DNA of 64,000 nucleotides from the NCBI GenBank assembly GCA_963806335.1, contig CAWDXO010000004.1, positions 1 through 64,000 of the forward strand. Reading direction: 5' to 3'. The translations under genes were made by a program, and so were the position numbers. Of this stretch, positions 58,503-64,000 are shown piece by piece. Position 1 is the first letter of the stretch. Every line of letters starts with the position of its first letter. This DNA is from Palsa-504 sp963806335. GTDB taxonomy: Bacteria > Actinomycetota > Actinomycetes > Streptosporangiales > Streptosporangiaceae. The notes below the pieces were generated by a model. It had not been told where the DNA came from. It saw nothing but the letters and a program-made list of their open reading frames with translations, and ran no database searches.

Positions 58503-58557
58503 ACTATGGCGAGCCGGCCGGGCTTCGTCAGTCGCCCGGCTGACACGTGCCCTGTCA
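58503..58557 (-). promoter_or_regulatory. Promoter and Crp-like site for the DTEGH-repeat gene
   Basis: On the minus strand CTGACG (58531-58526) and CATAGT (58508-58503) are separated by exactly 17 bp, a good match to the housekeeping sigma consensus. Directly upstream, TGACA-N7-TGTCA (58541-58557) is an inverted repeat resembling a Crp/Fnr half-site pair. It overlaps the stop of the Crp gene and is centred about 50 bp before the expected transcription start. That is an activator position. The assignment is inference. Confidence 0.55.
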
Positions 58558-59241
58558 CGTTGCCGACACTTCGAGGCCGGCGAACCGGCCCAGCGCCGCG
58601 GCCTGCTTCACCACGACGGTCCGGTCGCGCGCCTCGAGCCAGCCGCGCCGCTCAAAATCGCGCAGCGCGGCGTTGACGCTCTGCCGGGTGCCGCCCACCT
58701 GATGCGCGAGTTCCTCCTGGCTCATCCGCAGCCGGATCGTGCCGTCGGCGCCCCTGGGCTGGCTCAGCAGGACCTTCGCGACCCGGCGCGGGAGGTCGAG
58801 GAAGACCAGGTCCCCGGCCTCCCCGGTCAGCCGCCGGAGGGTGGCCGCGATGGAGCTGGTCAGGGCCTGCGCCACGGACGGCACGCGCGCGCAGAGATCC
58901 TGGATCCGCTCCCGGGGGATAAGCAGCAGCTGGCACTCCTCGAGCGTCTCGGCGTCGGTGGACCGGGGACCGTTATCGGCGACGCTCAGCTCGCCGAACA
59001 GGCCGCCCGCCTGGATGACCGTCAAGGTCAGCTCGCCGCCGTCCGCCGAGCGGAGCACGACCTTGACCCGGCCAGAGACGACGACAACCACGGTGTCGCC
59101 TGGATCATTGCGGCTGAACACGATCTGGCCACGACGGAAGTTCCGCAGCCGGGACGCCGCGGCGAGAGCTTGCAGGTCATCGGCCGGCGCCGAGCGGAGC
59201 AGGGCGGTTTCGCGCAAGATGCTGGTCACGTCGGTGGTCAT
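58555..59241 (-). CDS. Crp/Fnr-family transcriptional regulator
   Basis: A 228-aa regulator. The N-terminal cNMP-binding domain (LRSAPADDLQALAAASRLRNF; GGLFGELSVADNGPRSTDAET) lacks the canonical R-S/T-A of strong cAMP binding (reads PRSTDAET). The C-terminal HTH_Crp is MSQEELAHQVGGTRQSVNAALRDFERRGWL. ATG 59241 overlaps the subtilase stop by ATGA. It probably controls the adjacent DTEGH-repeat gene through the inverted repeat that overlaps its own stop codon. Confidence 0.92.
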   Translation of the reverse strand: MTTDVTSILRETALLRSAPADDLQALAAASRLRNFRRGQIVFSRNDPGDTVVVVVSGRVKVVLRSADGGELTLTVIQAGGLFGELSVADNGPRSTDAETLEECQLLLIPRERIQDLCARVPSVAQALTSSIAATLRRLTGEAGDLVFLDLPRRVAKVLLSQPRGADGTIRLRMSQEELAHQVGGTRQSVNAALRDFERRGWLEARDRTVVVKQAAALGRFAGLEVSAT

Positions 59242-60017
59242 GGCTGACTCTCCGGGGTCGCCGCGTTGCTGGCCACGGCCCGCAGCACGGTCTTCACCTC
59301 ATACGGCGTGAGGTGCGGGTGCTTGCTCAGCAGGCGGGCCACCAGCCCCGTCACGTGCGGGGCGGCGAAGGAGTTGCCGGTCGAGACGATCGTGGCGCCG
59401 GACAGCCACGGCACCCTGATGTCGATACCGGGCGCCCCGAAGTCAGTGGGGGGCGCCGGGTTGGCGTCGAGGCAGAACGGGTCCTGCCCGTCGTGAGCGG
59501 CCACCGAGATGACGGAGGAGAACTGGCTAGGAAAGGTCGGCCCGGGAACATTGTTGGTGGCACAGACCAGCACGACGCCGGCGAACGCCGCCTCGTCGGC
59601 AATCTCATGGAAGAGCCCGAAGTAATCCTCGCGGCCGGTACTCAACGACAAGTTGATCACCCGCGCGCCCTGGCTTATAGCCCAGCGCAAGCCCGCCGCG
59701 AAGACCACGCCCTTGCCAGTCAGCCGGCTGCCGAGGACGCGCACCGACCACAGGGCGGCGTCAGGGGCGGCGTGCCTGATGATCCCGGCACACGCGGTGC
59801 CGTGCCCGAACAGGTCATCGTGCGGGCCTTCGGTGCTGGTCACCCCTTTGGCCTGCGAATCCCACTGCAGGGCGACAGCCCGGTCGACGCGGCCGACGGC
59901 GGGGTGCGTAGCGTCGATCCCGCTGTCCACCACGGCCACGGTGATCCCGGCGCCGGAAGCCCCGGCCCAGGCCCATTCCTTATCGATGGGCAGACCCATT
60001 CCCGGCACCGGGCGCAA
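59238..60017 (-). CDS. Minimal S8 (subtilisin-like) serine protease
   Basis: A 259-aa subtilase. The catalytic triad is complete: Asp in VAVVDSGIDATHP (about 31), His in DLFGHGTACAGI (about 72), Ser in STGNSFAAPHVTGL (about 216), with oxyanion Asn in VCATNN. It has no signal peptide, propeptide or C-terminal extension, so it is probably intracellular. The only plausible starts are TTG 60017 or GTG/ATG slightly inside. The open frame continues upstream without a start codon. It is coupled to the Crp gene, and its position suggests processing of the repeat protein or another local client. Confidence 0.88.
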   Translation of the reverse strand: MRPVPGMGLPIDKEWAWAGASGAGITVAVVDSGIDATHPAVGRVDRAVALQWDSQAKGVTSTEGPHDDLFGHGTACAGIIRHAAPDAALWSVRVLGSRLTGKGVVFAAGLRWAISQGARVINLSLSTGREDYFGLFHEIADEAAFAGVVLVCATNNVPGPTFPSQFSSVISVAAHDGQDPFCLDANPAPPTDFGAPGIDIRVPWLSGATIVSTGNSFAAPHVTGLVARLLSKHPHLTPYEVKTVLRAVASNAATPESQP

Positions 60018-60052
60018 CGTCGCAGGGGCGAAGGCGTCACTCCATGCGGGTC

Positions 60053-60799
60053 TTAGCGAGGTCGTGACGGCCGCCTCTCGACGTACCGCGTGACATCCGC
60101 AAGCACGGCCAGCGCCAGCTGGCGCTCGGCGTCGCCGCGTCGCGCCAGCGCCGCGAAGGTCGCGGCCAGCGCGGCCAGGTCGGGGGCGGCGGGCGGCGCC
60201 TCCGCGGCGGCCTGCCGCAGCGCGAGGGCCAGCTCCTGGCCGGCCGCCGCCTCGGCCAGCGCGTCGAGCAGCACCCGTCCCATCACGCTGAACGCCTCGA
60301 CACTGGCTAGGGCCAGCGCGGCCTGATCGGCGAAGAGCGACAGCAGCGCCATGTCCTGCTCGGCGCCGGGGCGCCGCGAGTCGCGGTCAAGCAGGCTGAT
60401 GACGCCGAGCATCCGCTGCGGCGTTTCGACGGGCACGGCCAGGATGGCCTGGGGCAAGTAGCCGGTCCGTTCGGCCGTATCCCGGGCGAAGCGCGGGTCG
60501 CTGGCCAGATCGCTGACCGCGATCGGCTGCCCGGACTGGACCACCCAGCCGGCTATGCCCTGGCTGGATGAGATGCGCATGCCGGTGACGTCTGCCGCGC
60601 CTTCGCCCGCGGCGACCGTGTAGATCAGCTCGGATTCGTCCGCGCTGAGCAAGGCCAGCGAGCACGCCGCCGCGCCGAACAGCCGGCGGGCTGTCTCGGT
60701 CAGGGAACGCAGCAGCTCATCGGTGCCGGCCGGCCGTACAGCCGGGCCTAGCGATGTGGCCAGGTCGCCAAGCTCGCGCAGCAGCTCGTCGGGACTCAT
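60053..60799 (-). CDS. GAF-domain protein
   Basis: A 248-aa protein. Residues about 20-165 are a GAF domain (ELLRSLTETARRLFGAAACSLALLS; MRISSSQGIAGWVVQSGQPIAVSDL; ILAVPVETPQRMLGVISLLD). The C-terminal helical region (ALAEAAAGQELALALRQAAA) has no recognisable output domain. GAF domains bind cyclic nucleotides or other small ligands, which fits the island. It starts 33 bp after the MFS gene. Confidence 0.88.
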   Translation of the reverse strand: MSPDELLRELGDLATSLGPAVRPAGTDELLRSLTETARRLFGAAACSLALLSADESELIYTVAAGEGAADVTGMRISSSQGIAGWVVQSGQPIAVSDLASDPRFARDTAERTGYLPQAILAVPVETPQRMLGVISLLDRDSRRPGAEQDMALLSLFADQAALALASVEAFSVMGRVLLDALAEAAAGQELALALRQAAAEAPPAAPDLAALAATFAALARRGDAERQLALAVLADVTRYVERRPSRPR

Positions 60800-60832
60800 C
60801 GCCTGCCTCCTAACGGTCGGGTCATGATCTCA

Positions 60833-62530
60833 TCAGCCCGGCTGGCTGGCCGTGCCCACCGGTGGCCGCGGGCCACGGCCAGGGGTGCGGGCTAGCCGGA
60901 CTCCGGCCACGGCAAGCAGCGAGGGACTCGGCCGGCTGGTCTGCAGGGCGGACAGGAATTCCTCGCCGCTGATCCGCAGCAGGGTGCTGTCCTGGCTGGT
61001 CTGCACGGTGGCGGTGCGGGGAATCCCGTGCAGCAGCCCGAGCTCGCCGACATAGCCGGGCGCGGTCACCGGGGCCAGCTCGCGCGGTTGCAGTCCATCG
61101 CCGGCCACCGAAACGGACAGCTCGCCACGGGTCAGGATCCACAGAGCGTCGGCTTCATCGCCCTCGCGGATCAGCACGCTTCCGGCGGGCAGGGCGACCT
61201 CTTCGGCGCCGGCCGCGAGCCGTTCGAGCGTGCTGCGGTCCGCTCCGGTCAGCAGGTCGAGCTCGGACAGCAGGTCGACCAGGGGACGCAGTCGTTCGGC
61301 GGTCGCGGCCGAGGTCCGGTCGGCCCGGAGCAGGGCGGGCAGGCCCGCCAGGCCGATGACCGGGATGCCGACGCCGATGAGAACCAGCACGAGGTCCAGG
61401 CTGGCGTGCGCGAGCAGGACGCCGGTGACCAGGCTGGCCAGCAGGATGCCGGCCAGGATCACGGTGTCGAAGACCCCGAGTACCCGGCCGAGCATGTCCC
61501 CGGCCAGATCACGCTGCAACGTGGTAATCGCGAGCACGTCGACGATGATCATGCCGATGCCGGAGACCACCTGCAGGACCGCGGCCAGCCACGGCACGTG
61601 CAGCGGGATGATCACCAGGAACGGCAGCGCCTGGAGGCAGATGCTGCCCATGATGACCGGAGCCAGCCGGGAGGCGCCGCTCAGCCGGTTCGCGAGGCCG
61701 GCCCCGAGCAGCCCGCCGAGCGCGCCCGCGGCCAGCAGGTAGCTGTAGCCGTTGGGACCGGTGCCCAGCCGGATCGACAGCGGGACGTACAGCACGGTGG
61801 TGGCACCGTAGACCGCGGAGTCCAGGCCGCAGAACAAGATGACCGCCAGCGCGACCGGCTGCGCGGCCAGCGCCCGCAGGCCGGCCGTCAGTTGCTGCAG
61901 GGTGCTGCCGTCGGCGGCCCCGCTGCCGCGGGACCGGACCCGCAGCCGGGATATCACGGCGGCCGCGATCATGAAACTGACGGCATTGATCACGACACCA
62001 ATGACGGGCTGTCCGGTCAGCAGCAGCAGGCCGCCGATGCCCGGCCCGACCACGACCACGAGGTTCTCCAGCGCTGAGAACATCGAGTTCGCGGCGGCCA
62101 GGTCCTTCTCTCCGACGACCTCGGGCGTGAGCGCGCCCGCGGCGGGCTGGTAGGGCGCCCCGGCCACGGACGACAAGGCCGAGATGGCCAGGACGAAGCC
62201 GACGGGAGCCGCGGACGCGACCACGGCCGCCATCCCCGCCATCAGAACCGCGCTGGCCAGCGCGGAGACGACCAGGACGGTGACCCGCTGATAGCGGTCC
62301 GCAAGTACGCCGCCGTAGCTGGCCAGCAGCAGGCTGGGGCCCCAGCGGCAGACGCCGAGGACCGCCAGCCACTGGGTGGAGTGGGTGCGGTCGAAGATGT
62401 ACACCGAGATCACGATGAGGTAGGACCAGCTGCCGATCTGATCCACCAGGAACGCGGACATGAGCAGGCGCAGGTCGCGATGCCGGAGCGCGTCGCGGTA
62501 GCGGCCGCGCGCCGCGCCGGGAGCGCTCAT
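60833..62530 (-). CDS. MFS transporter fused to a C-terminal cyclic-nucleotide-binding domain
   Basis: A 565-aa protein. Residues about 15-405 are a twelve-helix MFS transporter of the enterobactin-exporter/MFS_3 type (LLMSAFLVDQIGSWSYLIVIS; PSLLLASYGGVLADRYQRVTV; LLAAGALGGLLGAGLANRLSG). Residues about 420-545 are a cNMP-binding domain (LDLLTGADRSTLERLAAGAEEV; APVTAPGYVGELGLLHGIPRTATVQ, with phosphate-cassette E and R). Transport may be gated by cAMP or cGMP. ATG 62530 directly follows the TAG of the upstream TPR gene. Confidence 0.92.
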   Translation of the reverse strand: MSAPGAARGRYRDALRHRDLRLLMSAFLVDQIGSWSYLIVISVYIFDRTHSTQWLAVLGVCRWGPSLLLASYGGVLADRYQRVTVLVVSALASAVLMAGMAAVVASAAPVGFVLAISALSSVAGAPYQPAAGALTPEVVGEKDLAAANSMFSALENLVVVVGPGIGGLLLLTGQPVIGVVINAVSFMIAAAVISRLRVRSRGSGAADGSTLQQLTAGLRALAAQPVALAVILFCGLDSAVYGATTVLYVPLSIRLGTGPNGYSYLLAAGALGGLLGAGLANRLSGASRLAPVIMGSICLQALPFLVIIPLHVPWLAAVLQVVSGIGMIIVDVLAITTLQRDLAGDMLGRVLGVFDTVILAGILLASLVTGVLLAHASLDLVLVLIGVGIPVIGLAGLPALLRADRTSAATAERLRPLVDLLSELDLLTGADRSTLERLAAGAEEVALPAGSVLIREGDEADALWILTRGELSVSVAGDGLQPRELAPVTAPGYVGELGLLHGIPRTATVQTSQDSTLLRISGEEFLSALQTSRPSPSLLAVAGVRLARTPGRGPRPPVGTASQPG

Positions 62531-64000
62531 CTAGGCTCGTATCCCTCCGGCGGGCGCCATGGCCGCGGCGCGGTCGAGCAGCGGCTGGCAGGCCAGCCGG
62601 GAGCCGATGGTCCTGGCCTCATCGACGCAAGACGCCGCGGCGTCGGCTTCTCCCGTGCGAATGAGGTACTCGGCGTGGTCGAGCAGGCCGTGGGCGAGGT
62701 GATAGGGAGTGCCGCGCTCGCGCAGGTGAATGATCGCGACCGCGAAGGCCGGCGCGGCGGCCTCGTCGCCGTCACGGGCGGCCAGGCGGGCGCGAGTCAG
62801 GTCCCGCTCGGCCCGCAGCATCGGCGCCAGGTGCCCGGGCTGGTAGGCGTCGAGCAAGGCGAGCAATTCTGCGGTGGCGGTGACGTCACCAAGCTCGTGA
62901 GCGGCGCGAGCGGCCAGCGGCCATGCCCAGCGCAACGTCTCGAAGCTGATCCCGAGAGCGTCCGCATAGGTCAGCGCGGCGCGCGCGGCGCGCAGTGCGT
63001 CGGCGGTTCGGCCGTAAGCGGCCGCGGTAAAGCCTTCTACGGTACTGATCAGCGATTTGTTCTGGAGGTCCCCGCTAGCGCGTAGGTCCCGCAGCCCGGC
63101 CAGCAGCGTTTCCGCCTTGGCGGCGTCGCCGCGCATGGCCGCCAGCCAGCCGTGGTAACAGGCGAGGAACTCATCCTCGGCCAGCCCGTAAGGGTCCACC
63201 GCCTGAGTGAGCTCGGCTTCGGCGGCATCCCACTGACTGAGCAGGAGAAGCGTGTGAACCAGGTTGATAATCGCTATGGCCAGGAGATCACGGGAGCCGG
63301 TCCGCCGAAGATGCCCGACCGCGGTCCGGGCCGCTTCGGCCGCGGCACCAGGGTCCGTCACCGACAACGCGTCCGCCATATTCAGCAGGGCACGTCCGAT
63401 CATGATCGTGTCGCCGATCTGCGTCGCCAGCCGGGCGCCTTCGCGGAAATAGGAAATTCCCTCGGGACGCCTGCCTGCCGTGCAGAGGTAGATCCCGCGG
63501 GTAAGAAATAGGCCGGCGAGCTGTTTGGTGCCGACGTCGAGGGCCTGGCCGAGGATGAGCACCTCGGCAGTGAGCCGGTCGCCATCCGGCGAGCCGGCGA
63601 ACACTTCCAGCGCCGCGAGTTCCTCCAGGGCCTGGACCGTATCGGTGTCCGGGTCCGCGCGCAGGACCTCGATAGCGCCGGCAAGCTCATCGCGGGCTTC
63701 GCCGTAGTGCCCCCACAGGCGGAGCGAGCGCCCGCTGATGACCTGGGCCCGGGCGGCGGCCCGGGCCTGGCCGTGCTGGCGGTAATGACGGCGGGCACGG
63801 TCGGCGTGCTCGATCGCCGTAGCGTAGCCTCCGCTGCCTGCGGCGGCTTCCGCGGCGCGTTCCCACAGGATGCCGGCAGAGGAGGGATCGGCCGCGGAAT
63901 GCGTCGGCTCGCCCGAGGCACCAGAAGAAGTGAGTTCAGCGGCGGTGGCGTAGCTGGCGGCGGCGCGATCCGGGGCACCGGTACGTTCGGCACGCTCGCC
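62531..64000 (-). CDS. TPR region of a second cyclase/AAA-type protein (cut by window edge)
   Basis: A continuous minus-strand frame runs from the right edge (ERAERTGAPDRAAASYATAA) to TAG 62531. About 489 residues are visible, all TPR-like helices. They align block by block with the C-terminal part of the 53837-57394 protein (IEVLRADPDTDTVQALEELAALEVFAGS; GTPYHLAHGLLDHAEYL; LACQPLLDRA). The N-terminus, where a cyclase and NTPase are expected, is outside the window. A shorter reading starting inside the frame is not credible. Confidence 0.88.
   Translation of the reverse strand, partial: GERAERTGAPDRAAASYATAAELTSSGASGEPTHSAADPSSAGILWERAAEAAAGSGGYATAIEHADRARRHYRQHGQARAAARAQVISGRSLRLWGHYGEARDELAGAIEVLRADPDTDTVQALEELAALEVFAGSPDGDRLTAEVLILGQALDVGTKQLAGLFLTRGIYLCTAGRRPEGISYFREGARLATQIGDTIMIGRALLNMADALSVTDPGAAAEAARTAVGHLRRTGSRDLLAIAIINLVHTLLLLSQWDAAEAELTQAVDPYGLAEDEFLACYHGWLAAMRGDAAKAETLLAGLRDLRASGDLQNKSLISTVEGFTAAAYGRTADALRAARAALTYADALGISFETLRWAWPLAARAAHELGDVTATAELLALLDAYQPGHLAPMLRAERDLTRARLAARDGDEAAAPAFAVAIIHLRERGTPYHLAHGLLDHAEYLIRTGEADAAASCVDEARTIGSRLACQPLLDRAAAMAPAGGIRA

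Noticed and set aside
1..64000. Mobile island or prophage as the source of the accessory regions
   Set aside because: No integrase, transposase, tRNA attachment site or phage structural gene was found, and base composition looks uniform apart from promoter gaps.

Overview
This is a high-GC (roughly 70 percent by eye) chromosomal segment of an actinomycete. The evidence is the G/C-ending codons, many GTG and TTG starts, tight 1-4 nt gene overlaps, an F420-dependent LLM oxidoreductase, a Methyltransf_19 (DUF574) methyltransferase, an XRE-MmyB regulator and a SigE-like ECF sigma factor. A Streptosporangiales- or Streptomycetales-like host is plausible, but genus cannot be read from this sequence. 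No rRNA, tRNA, CRISPR array, transposase, integrase or phage gene was seen.

Region by region. 0-1.1 kb: a gene tail and an aldo/keto reductase. 1.2-9.1 kb: an amidoligase-type cluster with two esterases, an S51/peptidase E-like protein, three ATP-grasp ligase paralogues arranged around a divergent promoter, and an M20 dipeptidase. 9.2-14.5 kb: a GT87-type membrane protein, a TPR/AAA+ ATPase pair, and a methyltransferase joined in frame to a DinB-like domain. 14.5-18.4 kb: an ECF sigma factor with a membrane-anchored partner, an HTH-citrate synthase, and a homocitrate synthase gene with a large internal deletion. 18.5-22.4 kb: an ArsR-SRPBCC-DUF899 operon behind a perfect 41-bp palindrome, then an SRPBCC protein and a frameshifted zinc alcohol dehydrogenase. 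22.5-29.3 kb: a VOC protein, an HhH-GPD protein with a run-on C-terminus, a histidine phosphatase remnant, and a DUF4129/MoxR/DUF58 operon whose last gene is frameshifted. 29.4-32.7 kb: a hydantoinase/ureidopropionase-like operon with an F420 oxidoreductase. 32.6-38.7 kb: an SGNH hydrolase, an LPG-synthase-like membrane protein with a kinase-like insert, an FMN oxidase with a 50-aa membrane protein, and LspA. 38.7-47.3 kb: one tightly packed operon of histidine kinase, response regulator, two tandem tricorn-type S41 proteases and LspA. 47.7-51.9 kb: gamma-glutamyltransferase, DUF885 and PCuAC proteins.

From 51.9 kb to the right edge every gene lies on the minus strand. The last 10 kb is a cyclic-nucleotide island. 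It holds a class III cyclase/AAA/TPR protein and a partial paralogue of it, a free cNMP-binding domain, a Crp/Fnr regulator, a GAF protein, an MFS transporter fused to a cNMP-binding domain, a minimal subtilase, and a small protein made of eight acidic D-[TVA]-E-G-H repeats. A Crp-like inverted repeat and a good promoter sit directly upstream of the repeat-protein gene. I regard this as the best candidate for an undescribed system: a cAMP- or cGMP-controlled peptide made, possibly cleaved, and possibly exported. The ATP-grasp/S51/esterase cluster is the second candidate.

A 50-bp palindromic element (21-bp arms, 8-bp loop) occurs three times, at 10.5, 24.1 and 29.25 kb. The last two copies lie beside damaged or extended genes. 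Four loci are broken (homocitrate synthase, alcohol dehydrogenase, histidine phosphatase, last gene of the DUF58 operon). Two look like single-base errors in the sequence or recent frameshifts; the other two are clear deletions.
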